Source of the DNA: an uncultured Methylophaga sp. | Lineage (GTDB): Bacteria; Pseudomonadota; Gammaproteobacteria; Nitrosococcales; Methylophagaceae | Assembly (NCBI GenBank): GCA_946885755.1 | Contig: CAMPHB010000005.1 | Span: 1-15,499, forward strand | Direction: 5' to 3' | Length of the DNA stretch: 15,499 nt | Shown here: one piece after another, positions 1 through 8,224 of the stretch | Layout of the letters: every line of letters starts with the position of its first letter | Numbering within the stretch: the stretch's first letter is position 1 | Position numbers and translations under genes: made by a program | The notes under the pieces: model-generated | Databases searched by the model: none | The model's input: only the letters and a program-made list of their open reading frames with translations | Told to the model about the DNA's origin: nothing

Positions 1-215
1 TTGCAGTGCTGGGCTGGCTGGGCTACACCTATCTTGGCATGATGAAAGAGGCGGTGTTTGCTTTTATCGGTGGCCTTGGATTTTTACCGACCTTGCTGAC
101 TACGCTGACGCTGATTGTCATCGAATCGGATTCGCTGCACCATGCCCGTGTCGGTACTTTACCGAACTGGGCGCGGCGCAAGTTTCTCGGTGAAATTATT
201 CCGCCGTCAGAATAG
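1..215 (+). CDS. C-terminal fragment of an unrecognised membrane protein
   Basis: Only the last 71 codons or so are in the window; the frame is open from base 3 and ends at TAG 213-215. The visible part is a hydrophobic stretch with two likely membrane-spanning segments (about VFAFIGGLGFLPTLLTTLTL in the middle), followed by a basic soluble tail containing ARRKF and ending in IPPSE. This suggests the C-terminal end of an inner-membrane protein with a cytoplasmic tail. I do not recognise the family and assign no function. A GTG at position 6 is in frame but is probably an internal valine codon, since the frame continues upstream. The stop codon abuts the stop codon of the convergent minus-strand gene with no spacer. 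Confidence 0.6.
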   Translation, partial: AVLGWLGYTYLGMMKEAVFAFIGGLGFLPTLLTTLTLIVIESDSLHHARVGTLPNWARRKFLGEIIPPSE

Positions 216-512
216 CTATTCCTTACGCAGCACCACCGAATGAATCACCAGGTTGTGCTCAAAAAACACATCAAAGTCTGCATAGCGCCAGCGGGTAATC
301 GGCGGTTCCCCAATCGCGGCGCGTTTTTCGGCAGCCGCACCGAATTTGGCCTCCACCTGCGCCATCGTCATACCGCGAGTTGGTCTTAATACACCTTCAG
401 CACTGTTAGGCGTTTTATAGGTTGGCTCGGCAATCGACAATACATCGGCTTTTGCTGGTAAAGCCATAACAAACAGCAAGGCGCTGCTGACAATCAAGCT
501 GGATTTGAACAT
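216..512 (-). CDS. Small exported protein with BamE/SmpA-like fold (hypothetical)
   Basis: 98 residues when read from the ATG at 512, which is preceded by GGAG nine bases upstream and opens a clear signal peptide (MFKSSLIVSSALLFVMALPAKA, then D). The same frame is open to 572, but those extra codons overlap the end of hemW, lack a ribosome-binding site and would bury the signal peptide, so 512 is preferred. The mature part contains RGMTMAQVEAKFG, followed later by RWRYADFDVFFEH and a short hydrophobic strand. The helix plus short beta-strand pattern resembles the small periplasmic BamE/SmpA-type domain, in which the MTxxQVxxxxG signature is typical. It probably acts in the periplasm, but its partner and role are unknown. 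It is the last gene of the rph-rdgB-lipoprotein-hemW run, 37 bp after hemW. The family-level guess is moderate; that it is a real gene is likely. Confidence 0.75.
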   Translation of the reverse strand: MFKSSLIVSSALLFVMALPAKADVLSIAEPTYKTPNSAEGVLRPTRGMTMAQVEAKFGAAAEKRAAIGEPPITRWRYADFDVFFEHNLVIHSVVLRKE

Positions 513-549
513 GGCTTTAAACTCCGTTTTTATTAGCTGATTAAGCATA

Positions 550-1710
550 CTATTCCGGTAAAAATAGCTCAATCAGTGTATTCAGATAACGTTTGCCCTG
601 ATTGGTCGGTCGGATCTGCTGAATATCATAAGTTAGTAAATCCAGTGCTTCTGCCTGCTGCAAAGCGTTATCAAAGTGCTTTAACGGCACGCCGGTATGT
701 TGCTGGAATAATGGTGTCGGAAAACCATTGGTCAATCTCAGCGCGTTAAGCATAAATTCAAAGCCGATATCGCGTGTTTTCAATACTTCAGTCTTAAGCA
801 GCACTTTATCGCTATGGGCCGTTTCAAGATACGCCTGCGGCTGTTTCTGTTTGACCCGGCGAACAATCGACTGCTGCGCGGCATCAGAAATTTTGCCGTG
901 GGCGCCGGCGCCAATGCCCAGATAATCACCGAACTGCCAGTAATTCAGATTATGCCGGCATTGTTTGCCTTTTTTTGCATAAGCCGACACTTCATATTGC
1001 AAATAACCCGCCTCGGCCAGACGCGCCTGATTGGCTTCCTGCCAGTCGATAATCGGATCATCATCGGGCAGCGTCGGCGGCTGCTGATAAAACAGCGTAT
1101 TGGGCTCTATGGTCAGCTGGTAATAGGAAATATGTTGGGGTTGCAAAGCGATCGCCGTTTCAATATCGGCTATTGCTTCTTTTTCAGTCTGGCCGGGCAA
1201 GCCAAACATCAGGTCCAGATTGACATTTTCAAAGCCGGCTTCATAGGCGATGGCGACGGCTTTCTCAGCTTCATTGCCATTATGGATACGGCCAAGGCGC
1301 TCCAGGGCGGAATTGTTAAAACTTTGGATACCAATTGATAAGCGGTTAATGCCAAGTTGCCGGTAATCTCGAAACCGCGCCGCTTCAAAGGTGCCGGGAT
1401 TGGCTTCCATGGTGATTTCAGCATCGGCCTTGATCGGCAATAGTGCGCGCAGGCCGGAGAACAACCTGTCATAAGCTTCAGCCGAAAACAGACTGGGTGT
1501 GCCACCACCGATAAAAATAGTTTGTATAGTACGCCCCCAAACCAGTGGTAATTCCTGCGCTAAGTCAGCCAGCAGGGCATCCACATAAGCAAATTCCGGC
1601 AGCGTGTCGCTGGCTTTATGGGAGTTAAAGTCACAATACGGGCATTTACGCACACACCACGGCACATGGATGTAAAGACTGAGCGGCGGCAGGGCAGTGA
1701 AATTAAACAT
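550..1710 (-). CDS. hemW: HemW-type radical SAM protein (heme chaperone-like)
   Basis: 386 residues, close to the E. coli HemW length (about 378). The radical-SAM cluster motif C19-x3-C23-x2-C26 (WCVRKCPYCDF) is intact, preceded by YIHVPW and followed by GGGTPS at 68-73, EANPGT, RLSIGIQSFN and NLDLMFGLPGQ. All of these are HemN/HemW family signatures. True coproporphyrinogen oxidase HemN has an additional cysteine directly after the motif (CxxxCxxCxC); here that position is phenylalanine, which identifies HemW, a cytoplasmic protein linked to heme handling rather than to porphyrin oxidation. The C-terminal third has the HemN_C-like helical character. The ATG shares its first A with the TAA of the upstream lipoprotein gene (TAATG), indicating translational coupling. 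Placement in one operon with rdgB is conserved in many gammaproteobacteria. Confidence 0.93.
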   Translation of the reverse strand: MFNFTALPPLSLYIHVPWCVRKCPYCDFNSHKASDTLPEFAYVDALLADLAQELPLVWGRTIQTIFIGGGTPSLFSAEAYDRLFSGLRALLPIKADAEITMEANPGTFEAARFRDYRQLGINRLSIGIQSFNNSALERLGRIHNGNEAEKAVAIAYEAGFENVNLDLMFGLPGQTEKEAIADIETAIALQPQHISYYQLTIEPNTLFYQQPPTLPDDDPIIDWQEANQARLAEAGYLQYEVSAYAKKGKQCRHNLNYWQFGDYLGIGAGAHGKISDAAQQSIVRRVKQKQPQAYLETAHSDKVLLKTEVLKTRDIGFEFMLNALRLTNGFPTPLFQQHTGVPLKHFDNALQQAEALDLLTYDIQQIRPTNQGKRYLNTLIELFLPE

Positions 1711-2384
1711 TAATTTTCCAACATGGCTGGACGCCAGCCTTGTTTCCAGTGATCCAATAAGACAATGGCTGGTGGCTGACCATTGGCAAAAAACCAGGCA
1801 TCGACGGCATAACGCTGCTGGCTTTGTGTTTCAATAATAGTGGCCGTGTTATGCGGTGCTTGCCCGCTCAGCGGCCCGCGTGACGTTCTCGGTGCGGCAC
1901 GGTGCCAGGTTAACAAGCCTTCATTATCCATGATACGCAGATAAACAGATGTATTCGTTGCTTCATCAATACAGTCCAACTGACCATGACGACTGCCTGA
2001 TAGCTGATTCTTGCCCCGGTCACCCGCGGTACCGGTTTTGTTGCCGACCAGTTTCTCCATCACAGCAATCGCAGTCGCTATTTGCTGGCGTTCGGTAGCT
2101 GCTTTTTGCGCCACCGGCTGAAAATGTCCAACTACTTGCTGCCATTCTGTTTCAGTCAGACTGACAGTCGACACATTGTGACAGCTTAGATCGTGACAGA
2201 CCGAGAAAGCATGGGGGCTGGGAAAGCCTATAAAATTGCGATGTGCCAATTGCCAGCTGTCGTGAATATGTTGTTGTAGTCGGATCGGGGTGATGGCTGT
2301 TTCACTATAAGGCTGGTTATTACAGCCAGACAGTAACTGGCTGATAATAAAGATCAGAATGAAGCAGTGTTGATACTTTAACAA
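1710..2384 (-). CDS. Conserved lipoprotein of unknown function
   Basis: 224 residues from a TTG start at 2384. The N-terminus is a lipoprotein signal: a hydrophobic stretch (FILIFIISQ) then the lipobox LLSGC with Cys21 as the lipidation site. The n-region has one lysine, which is weak but acceptable. The mature part has recognisable conserved-looking blocks: two cysteines in CHDLSCH, an AIAVMEKLVGNKTGT segment, GQLDCIDEATNTSVYL and VDAWFFANG. It looks like a globular envelope lipoprotein with several cysteines. I recall similar uncharacterised gammaproteobacterial proteins but no assigned function. A GAGG about ten bases upstream supports the TTG start; no ATG would preserve the signal peptide. 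It starts 12 bp after the rdgB stop and overlaps hemW by one base, so it belongs to the operon. Confidence 0.75.
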   Translation of the reverse strand: MLKYQHCFILIFIISQLLSGCNNQPYSETAITPIRLQQHIHDSWQLAHRNFIGFPSPHAFSVCHDLSCHNVSTVSLTETEWQQVVGHFQPVAQKAATERQQIATAIAVMEKLVGNKTGTAGDRGKNQLSGSRHGQLDCIDEATNTSVYLRIMDNEGLLTWHRAAPRTSRGPLSGQAPHNTATIIETQSQQRYAVDAWFFANGQPPAIVLLDHWKQGWRPAMLEN

Positions 2385-2396
2385 AGCCCCACCGCC

Positions 2397-3002
2397 TCAG
2401 GGCAGATGACGGACGTATTGAAAAGCTTCCAGAAATTGTCGCATGGCTTTACCACGGTGGCTGATAGCGTGTTTTTGTTCACTGCTTAATTCGGCGGCGC
2501 TGCAATCGGTTTCGGCCACCCGAAAAATCGGATCATAACCAAAGCCGCCATCACCACTGGCTTCAGTCATAATCTGCCCCTGCCAGCTACCCTGACAAAT
2601 CAGCGGGGTTGGATCCTCGGCATGGCGCATAAACACCAGAATGCATTGAAAACGGGCGCTGCGCTCTGTTTCCGGGACATCACGCAGTGCATCTAAAACC
2701 GCCGCGATATTATCGGCATCGCTGGCGGTATCACCGGCAAAACGTGATGAATAAATGCCCGGCGCACCATGCAAGGCATCAATTTCCAGACCCGAGTCAT
2801 CGGCCAGTGCCGGCAAGCCGGTGATTTGTGCCGCATGGCGGGCTTTGATAATGGCATTTTCGACAAAGCTCAGGCCGGTTTCTGCTGCTTCAGGGACGTC
2901 AAACTCGGATTGCGGCAACAACGTAAAGCCCAGCGGCGCCAGTAACTGCGAAAACTCGCGCAATTTACCGCTGTTGCCACTGGCCAGTACGATTTTAGTC
3001 AT
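2397..3002 (-). CDS. rdgB: RdgB/HAM1 non-canonical purine NTP pyrophosphatase
   Basis: 201 residues, close to the family length (E. coli 197). It hydrolyses dITP/ITP/XTP to the monophosphate plus pyrophosphate in the cytoplasm, keeping deaminated purines out of nucleic acids. Signatures run in the expected order: [13 protein letters not shown] at 5-17 (nucleotide and phosphate binding), [13 protein letters not shown] at 46-58, LADDSG with the metal/catalytic aspartates D68 and D69, [12 protein letters not shown], then GGFGYDPIF and ISHRGKA near the C-terminus (base recognition). The ATG shares its A with the TAA of rph (TAATG), so it is translationally coupled to RNase PH. Nothing is missing or unusual. 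Confidence 0.96.
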   Translation of the reverse strand: MTKIVLASGNSGKLREFSQLLAPLGFTLLPQSEFDVPEAAETGLSFVENAIIKARHAAQITGLPALADDSGLEIDALHGAPGIYSSRFAGDTASDADNIAAVLDALRDVPETERSARFQCILVFMRHAEDPTPLICQGSWQGQIMTEASGDGGFGYDPIFRVAETDCSAAELSSEQKHAISHRGKAMRQFLEAFQYVRHLP

Positions 3003-3718
3003 TATTGCCCCAATGCTTCACGCTGTTTGGTCATCAGACCGTTAATGCCTTTGGTGGCCAAATCCAGCATCGCCTGCAATTCATCGGCCCGAAAAGCATG
3101 GCCTTCGGCGGTGCCTTGCAGTTCAATAAAGGCGCCGGCATCGTTCATCACCACATTCATATCAGTTTCGGCACTGGAATCTTCCGGATAATCCAGATCC
3201 AGCACCGGTGTGCCGTTATAAATACCCACCGAAACGGAGGCAACCTGACCATGCAGCGGACTTTTCTTGAGTTTACGCTTTTTGATCAGATAATCGATAG
3301 CGTCATGCAATGCCACAAAAGCACCCGTTATTGATGCAGTACGTGTGCCGCCATCGGCCTGAATCACATCACAGTCGATAGTGATAGTGCGCTCACCGAG
3401 TGCTTTTAAATCTATCGCCGCACGCAGCGAACGGCCAATCAGCCGCTGAATTTCCATGGTGCGGCCACCTTGTTTACCACGGGCGGCCTCGCGTTGCATA
3501 CGGCTGCCGGTAGAACGTGGCAGCATGCCATACTCAGCAGTGACCCAGCCTTCGCCGGTGCCGCGCAGAAACGGCGGAATTTTTTCTTCAACCGTGGCAG
3601 TACACAGCACTTTGGTGTCGCCAAACTCAATTAATACCGCACCTTCAGCATGTTTGGTGTAGTTGCGGGTGATGGTGATGTCACGTAACTGGTCCGGTTG
3701 ACGGCCGCTGGGACGCAT
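3002..3718 (-). CDS. rph: RNase PH (phosphorolytic 3'-5' exoribonuclease, tRNA 3' trimming)
   Basis: 238 residues from the ATG at 3718, the same length as E. coli RNase PH. The frame is open further upstream to 3748, but the family begins MRPxGR and GAGG sits eight bases before 3718, fixing the start. It trims the 3' trailer of tRNA precursors using inorganic phosphate and forms hexameric rings in the cytoplasm. Visible signatures: [27 protein letters not shown] at the N-terminus, [33 protein letters not shown] and [13 protein letters not shown] helices, [19 protein letters not shown], and the C-terminal [23 protein letters not shown] with the acidic active-site residues. It heads the minus-strand operon and is divergent from yicC. 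Confidence 0.96.
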   Translation of the reverse strand: MRPSGRQPDQLRDITITRNYTKHAEGAVLIEFGDTKVLCTATVEEKIPPFLRGTGEGWVTAEYGMLPRSTGSRMQREAARGKQGGRTMEIQRLIGRSLRAAIDLKALGERTITIDCDVIQADGGTRTASITGAFVALHDAIDYLIKKRKLKKSPLHGQVASVSVGIYNGTPVLDLDYPEDSSAETDMNVVMNDAGAFIELQGTAEGHAFRADELQAMLDLATKGINGLMTKQREALGQ

Positions 3719-3737
3719 AAGTAATACCTCGGTGAAA

Positions 3738-3766
3738 AAACGCTTCATTATACTGATAAAGCGTTT
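3738..3766. repeat. 8-bp inverted repeat in the rph/yicC divergent region
   Basis: AAACGCTT (3738-3745) and AAGCGTTT (3759-3766) are perfect reverse complements separated by 13 bases. The spacer contains the candidate -10 box of rph. It could be an operator or, when transcribed towards rph, a 5' structure. No regulator can be named from the sequence. Confidence 0.55.
3747..3752 (-). promoter_or_regulatory. Candidate -10 element (TATAAT) of the rph operon
   Basis: Read on the minus strand this is a perfect TATAAT, 28 bases upstream of the rph ATG, which would leave a leader of about 20 bases including the GAGG ribosome-binding site. No convincing -35 is visible at the usual spacing. The box lies in the loop of the surrounding inverted repeat, so a repressor or activator binding the repeat could set its use. 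Confidence 0.5.
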
Positions 3767-3832
3767 GCCTGATGGGTTTTGCCGCTGAGATTGGTTACCA
3801 TGACAGGCTTTAAGCTAACAGGATATTTAACG

Positions 3833-4699
3833 GTGACTTTAAGCATGACGGCGTTTGCGCGCCAGGAACAGACGCTCGACAGTGGTGTACTCAGTTGGGA
3901 GATCCGTAGCGTCAATCACCGCTATCTGGAACTCAGCCTGCGCATGGACGAAACTTTCCGGCCGCTGGAAATTGCCATCCGCAAATTATTTGCCCAGCAG
4001 ATAGCCCGGGGCAAAGTCGAGGCGGTGTTACGGTTTCAGCCGGCAGCGGCTGACAGTTCGGCGTTGCATATTGATGAAAATCTGGCGCAGGCGGTGATTG
4101 ATGCCTGTGTCCGTCTGTCTGATTTATCGCCCGCCACAGCGCCTTTGGATCCACTGCGTTTATTACAATGGCCGGGCGTAGTCAGCCAGCAGCAAACCGA
4201 TGCTGAAGCCTTGAATGCGGCGGTGATGAGTCTGTTACAAAACACGCTGAAAGATTTTATTGCCAGCCGTGGCCGGGAAGGCGAAGCACTGGCTGAGATG
4301 TTGTTAAAACGCTGCGATGAAATTGCCCAAATCGCTGTTGCTGTGCGTCAGCAAATGCCACAAATTCTGGCACAAAATCACAGTCGTTTATTACAAAGAC
4401 TGGCTGATTTTCAGGTTGAACTGGAACCGGAGCGGCTGGCACAGGAAGCCGCATTACTGGCACAAAAAAGTGATGTTGCGGAAGAGTTGGATCGGCTGCA
4501 AAACCATGTCAATGAAGTGCGGCATATTCTCGGCCGAAATGAACCGGTCGGCCGCCGACTGGATTTTCTGATGCAGGAACTGAATCGGGAAGCCAATACC
4601 CTGGCATCCAAATCGATAGATACTGATACCACCCGTTATGCTGTCGATTTAAAGGTACTGATTGAGCAGATGCGCGAGCAGATCCAGAACATCGAGTGA
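3833..4699 (+). CDS. yicC: YicC family endoribonuclease
   Basis: 288 residues from GTG 3833 (E. coli YicC is 287). The frame is open upstream to 3779, but the family begins with MxxSMTAxAR and here MTLSMTAFARQ begins exactly at GTG 3833, with AGGA about nine bases before it; an in-frame ATG at 3800 has no such support. The N-terminal YicC_N domain includes SWEIRSVNHRYLELSLRMDE. The C-terminal DUF1732 domain includes HVNEVRHILGRNEPVGRRLDFLMQELNREANTLASKSID and the near-invariant tail VLIEQMREQIQNIE. The E. coli homologue is a cytoplasmic RNase implicated in small-RNA turnover; a similar role here is inferred. In pseudomonads it sits between rph and gmk; here it still abuts rph but gmk lies 9 kb away. 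Confidence 0.93.
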   Translation: MTLSMTAFARQEQTLDSGVLSWEIRSVNHRYLELSLRMDETFRPLEIAIRKLFAQQIARGKVEAVLRFQPAAADSSALHIDENLAQAVIDACVRLSDLSPATAPLDPLRLLQWPGVVSQQQTDAEALNAAVMSLLQNTLKDFIASRGREGEALAEMLLKRCDEIAQIAVAVRQQMPQILAQNHSRLLQRLADFQVELEPERLAQEAALLAQKSDVAEELDRLQNHVNEVRHILGRNEPVGRRLDFLMQELNREANTLASKSIDTDTTRYAVDLKVLIEQMREQIQNIE

Positions 4700-4887
4700 T
4701 GCTGCACTTGCGAATTTTGATTAGCAGGTTTTATCAGTTTGCTGCGTTATAAAAAGTAAAAATCATTTGATTCAACGCTAAAGACACTTTAATTTTGGTC
4801 GTTACCAAGATGTGTCTTCAGAACGCTCAAACTGGGGTTCTGCCTGAAAAAAAGTGTGCAAAAGCACCCCGTGTCACGAGCGTTGTA

Positions 4888-6138
4888 ATGAAAAAAATAC
4901 TTTTAATCTGTTCGCTCGGATTGTTTGCCGGTGCCAGTCATGCCACCAACGGCATCAATTTAATTGGTTTCGGTGCAGAGTCCACCTTAATGGCCGGCGC
5001 GGATATCGCCGTCGCACGTGATACCACGGCACTCAATACCAATCCGGCCGGCCTCGTGCAAATTCACAATAAACGTTTTGATGCCTATGGCTCCTTGTTG
5101 CGGATCACCGATTTATCCAGTGAAGATCAATTCGGTAACGATAAGCATGCCAGTAATCTTTACACCGGATTAGGCGGTCTGGGCTATGCCCAAAAGCTGC
5201 AAAACACGGCTTGTACGGTCGGTGCCGGCCTGTTCGCCCAGGGCGGTTCGGGCGGCGTATTTGAAAACCTGAATACCGTGTTTGGTAGCAAAGATGAATA
5301 TTCAGGCCTGTTTGCCGTAGGTAAGCTGACTGGCGGTGTCGGCTGTCAGGTAAACAGCAGATGGTCGGTCGGTGGCAGTTTTGGCCTGGTTTACGCACAG
5401 GCGGAACAAAAGATTTTCCCGGATACTTCAGTGCCGGGTTTTTCGGGTATTGAAATAGACGATGCCAGCAGCCTGCGCACCAGCTTTAAACTGGGTATTC
5501 AATACCGGGCAACCCCGAAACTGACCTTAGCCGCCACCTACACCGGTAAAACCGAGCTGCCGTTAACTGACGGTGAATTAAAGCTCAATCTCAACAATGC
5601 CGGTCTGGGCATCGTTAAATACAATGATGTTTCGCTTAAAGGACTGGCTTTGCCTGAGGAAATCGGCGTTGGTGCTGCTTATCAAATGAATGACAAATTA
5701 CTGCTGTCATTGAAAATAAACTGGCTGAACTGGTCAGATGCTATGCAACAAACCGAGTTAAGTGCCACCGATCCGGCGATTGCCGGTCTGCCGGATATTT
5801 ACAGCACCTCAACCATGAACTGGGATAATCAACTGGTGTTTGCCACCGGTATGGCCTATCGCTACAACGAAAAACTCACCTGGTATGCCGGCTATAACTA
5901 TGGCAAGAATCCGATCCCCAAAGAAAGCACCAACCCGGTCGTTGCCGGTATTTTTGATCATCACCTGACCTTTGGTGGTCGTTATCAATACAATTCAGAG
6001 TGGACGATTTACGGCGGTATTGAATACGATTTTCGTAAAAAGGTCGATTACACCAATGACGAACTGCCATTTGGCCAGGATGCACAATTACGCAATGAAG
6101 CCGTCTGGCTGCATATGATGGTCAGCAGACAGTGGTGA
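4888..6138 (+). CDS. FadL/TodX (OMPP1) family outer-membrane transport protein
   Basis: 416 residues from the ATG at 4888, which opens a clean signal peptide (MKKILLICSLGLFAGASHA, then TNG). The frame is open 31 codons further upstream, but that would bury the signal peptide. The mature N-terminus (GINLIGFGAESTLMAGADIA, then TALNTNPAGL) matches the FadL-type hatch region with its NPAG(L) signature. The rest alternates polar and hydrophobic residues with many aromatic and glycine positions, as in a 14-strand barrel, and the protein ends in a C-terminal Trp (SRQW), the outer-membrane assembly signal. Such proteins let hydrophobic compounds (long-chain fatty acids, aromatics or alkanes) cross the outer membrane by lateral diffusion. 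The substrate cannot be read from the sequence, so I do not call it fadL. The ribosome-binding site is weak. It lies alone on the + strand between yicC and a convergent gene, with no catabolic enzymes beside it. Confidence 0.88.
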   Translation: MKKILLICSLGLFAGASHATNGINLIGFGAESTLMAGADIAVARDTTALNTNPAGLVQIHNKRFDAYGSLLRITDLSSEDQFGNDKHASNLYTGLGGLGYAQKLQNTACTVGAGLFAQGGSGGVFENLNTVFGSKDEYSGLFAVGKLTGGVGCQVNSRWSVGGSFGLVYAQAEQKIFPDTSVPGFSGIEIDDASSLRTSFKLGIQYRATPKLTLAATYTGKTELPLTDGELKLNLNNAGLGIVKYNDVSLKGLALPEEIGVGAAYQMNDKLLLSLKINWLNWSDAMQQTELSATDPAIAGLPDIYSTSTMNWDNQLVFATGMAYRYNEKLTWYAGYNYGKNPIPKESTNPVVAGIFDHHLTFGGRYQYNSEWTIYGGIEYDFRKKVDYTNDELPFGQDAQLRNEAVWLHMMVSRQW

Positions 6139-6176
6139 TGAATAGCAACGTTTAAGGCGATTTTTTGCCTGCAAGC

Positions 6177-7796
6177 TCAGGCCCACTGACGCCGATCATT
6201 GCTGCGTTTTTGATGATACATACGGCGGTCGGCCAGTATGCGCAGTTCATTGAGATTCGCGGTTTCAATCCGGTTAGCTGAGCCATAACTGACGCCGGCT
6301 TTTTCGAAGCCATTTTGACGCATGTGGGTGATGGTTTCAGCGATAACATTTCTGATATTTTCAGCGTATGCAACGCTCTCGCTGGTAATCGCAAACTCAT
6401 CGCCGCCCATGCGATGCAGTACGCCAAATTTGCCCAGTTTTAGCGACAAAACCCGGGCAAACATCTGCAACATTTCATCGCCTTTCTGATGGCCGTAGGT
6501 ATCGTTGTAGAGCTTCAGGTTGTCCATATCCAGCAGTGTTAACATGCCATTGGCAGACAGTTTGTCCATTGAAATATCCAGTGCATAACGGTTTGGCAGC
6601 CCGGTTAACGCATCATGGTGGGCAATTTGTAAACTCTGCTGGATCAATACCAGATTATGTTCTTTTTCACGGTAGACCTCGGCAAACTGATAGCCCAGCA
6701 CTAGGCCAATCAGTAACACCTCAACAGTCACTGCCAGTAAACCGATATGCTCAACATAAATGGTATAAATGCCATCCAGATCCTCGCTGGAAATGGCTAT
6801 CGAGCCGATGATAAAAAAAGCAGCGATGGCCACCAGATAAAAATAAGCGATCTTATAACCTTCGTAGGCGCGAACCAGCGCGGCAATCAGACCGTACAAC
6901 ATCATCAAACCAACCCCGTATCGGGCACATTCTATGATGAGGTTACTATTGAATAACGCTACAAGCAGTAACACGGCCAGTATCACTAAAAACAGCTTCG
7001 TCAGATAATCTAGCCGGGGATGTGTTTCTGCTCTTATTTGCAGTAAATGTTTGGCGAACAGTATGTAGGCAAAGTTGCTCAGTAAAATGGGCCCGCCGAC
7101 AAAGTAAAACCAGTGAATATTCAGCAGATCCGGGCTGATTAACAAGGCGGTGCTGTTGTACAGCACATTCATCAGAATAAAAAAGGTGTACATGATTTCA
7201 GTAGTACGCCGCCTGACAATAGCCAGAATAGCGTAATACGCCCCCAAGCTTATCAGTATGCCAATACTGATAAGCGTGATAATGCTGCCCCATTTTATTG
7301 CCTGACGGTAATGTGCCAGTGTGTCCCAATAAGGTTGTGGCTTGGCAATAAAATACGGTGAAACCAGCTGTGTGGTCAGTTGATACTGGCCGGCGGGTAA
7401 TTTGAATTCACGGCCATGGCGTAGAAAAAAAGGATTTTCAGCAGTAGATTCAATACCGCCATGCGCCTCAGCTACAACTTTGCCAGTGGTGTCAGAAATC
7501 GTATGATGAAAACGCCCCAGTGCACTGGCATTTTTAAAATCAATGACAATACTTGCCATATCATCAGTGACTGTCAGGGCTGACTGAAACACAAAACGGC
7601 CACCGGTGAGTGACACAGATTCGACCGGGTTATTGAGCGGATCTGAAAATTGCCAGTTGTCATCAACAGCATACCACTGCCCGGAAAATTCCTGCTGGGC
7701 ATAACCGCTTGCCGGAAACAGTACTACCGAAAGCCAGAGCATCGTTCTGAACAGATATCGAACCCGATATACCAGAAAATGCAGGTATCTCATCAT
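6177..7796 (-). CDS. 7TMR-DISM-like membrane diguanylate cyclase (GGDEF)
   Basis: 539 residues from the ATG at 7796; a GTG four codons earlier (7808) is possible. Order of parts: signal peptide ending near SGYAQ; a periplasmic beta-rich domain of about 140 residues containing SGQWYAVDDNWQFSDPL, resembling 7TMR-DISM extracellular sensor domains; seven hydrophobic segments between about residues 170 and 375; a short linker; and a C-terminal GGDEF domain starting HDALTGLPNR. The active-site motif GGDEF (464-468, MGGDEFAI) and the NDTYGHQKGDE segment are intact, so it should make cyclic di-GMP at the inner-membrane face in response to a periplasmic ligand. The inhibitory RxxD site expected before GGDEF is absent (GKFG occupies it), so product feedback inhibition is unlikely. 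Ligand unknown. It converges on the FadL-like gene. Confidence 0.88.
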   Translation of the reverse strand: MMRYLHFLVYRVRYLFRTMLWLSVVLFPASGYAQQEFSGQWYAVDDNWQFSDPLNNPVESVSLTGGRFVFQSALTVTDDMASIVIDFKNASALGRFHHTISDTTGKVVAEAHGGIESTAENPFFLRHGREFKLPAGQYQLTTQLVSPYFIAKPQPYWDTLAHYRQAIKWGSIITLISIGILISLGAYYAILAIVRRRTTEIMYTFFILMNVLYNSTALLISPDLLNIHWFYFVGGPILLSNFAYILFAKHLLQIRAETHPRLDYLTKLFLVILAVLLLVALFNSNLIIECARYGVGLMMLYGLIAALVRAYEGYKIAYFYLVAIAAFFIIGSIAISSEDLDGIYTIYVEHIGLLAVTVEVLLIGLVLGYQFAEVYREKEHNLVLIQQSLQIAHHDALTGLPNRYALDISMDKLSANGMLTLLDMDNLKLYNDTYGHQKGDEMLQMFARVLSLKLGKFGVLHRMGGDEFAITSESVAYAENIRNVIAETITHMRQNGFEKAGVSYGSANRIETANLNELRILADRRMYHQKRSNDRRQWA

Positions 7797-8092
7797 GCGC
7801 GCATGCACTCTCTGAAGAACGGTAGCGTTTTCATCTGTTCAGGTTATTCAGGCTTTAAGTATAGGAATTAACTGGAATCTAGCACACAAAGCCTGCAAAT
7901 ATAACAAGCTGACTGTTACTGATATTAAATGTCCGTGTCGTAAATTGCCGGGAAACAATGTAAATAATGTGCGGGATATATTTGTCCACGATGCTTTTTA
8001 TGGCGATTGTCTGATGAGATGCTGTATCGACCGCGCTCGTATAACAGCAGTTATAACCACGGACTTCATATTATTCATCAATAAACCTAGGC

Positions 8093-8118
8093 GCAGCAAA
8101 ACAATACCCGTTTGCTGC
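8093..8118. repeat. 8-bp inverted repeat upstream of the methyltransferase gene
   Basis: GCAGCAAA (8093-8100) and TTTGCTGC (8111-8118) are perfect reverse complements with a ten-base spacer. There is no T-tract on either side, so it is not a factor-independent terminator. A regulator-binding site is possible but unproven. Confidence 0.45.
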
Positions 8119-8173
8119 AAATGTGGATTAGCTAATATGCAAAACTTGTGGCGTAATGTCTGAAATAACTGAG

Positions 8174-8189
8174 CAAACTCATAAGTTTG
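8174..8189. repeat. 16-bp palindrome (CAAACT-CATA-AGTTTG) before the methyltransferase gene
   Basis: Two perfect 6-bp half-sites flank a four-base spacer, 35 bases upstream of the start codon at 8225. Size, symmetry and position fit an operator for a dimeric regulator, but a palindrome this short can arise by chance in AT-rich DNA. Confidence 0.35.
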
Positions 8190-8224
8190 AAAGTCTGGCT
8201 TCGATAACTGCGTAAGGGAATTTT

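Larger units (their letters stand above)
7797..8224. other. Gene-free AT-rich region between divergent genes
   Basis: About 430 bp carrying the upstream regions of the 7TM-GGDEF gene (leftward) and the methyltransferase gene (rightward). A possible minus-strand -10 (TATACT on the minus strand, 7858-7863) has no clear -35. Two short perfect inverted repeats are annotated separately. A + strand reading frame at 7945-8163 has no ribosome-binding site and no recognisable protein character. I see no RNA gene or mobile-element ends here. Confidence 0.5.

Noticed and set aside
814..1338. A 174-codon + strand open frame opposite hemW
   Set aside because: Antisense shadow of the well-supported HemW frame; no start signal or recognisable domain.
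4795..4887. N-terminal extension of the FadL-like protein
   Set aside because: It would place 31 polar residues before a typical signal peptide; the internal ATG at 4888 gives a normal exported protein.
4700..4887. Promoter or riboswitch ahead of the FadL-like gene
   Set aside because: Only partial -35/-10 matches with poor spacing were found and no stable symmetric structure is evident.
6152..6180. Possible bidirectional terminator between the FadL-like gene and the 7TM-GGDEF gene
   Set aside because: The GCCTG/CAGGC and AGGC/GCCT pairs are short, and neither strand has a T-run after the stem; the T6 tract lies before or within the loop.
7945..8163. A 72-codon + strand open frame with several cysteines in the gene-free region
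   Set aside because: No ribosome-binding site, no recognisable domain or signal, and composition like the surrounding non-coding DNA.
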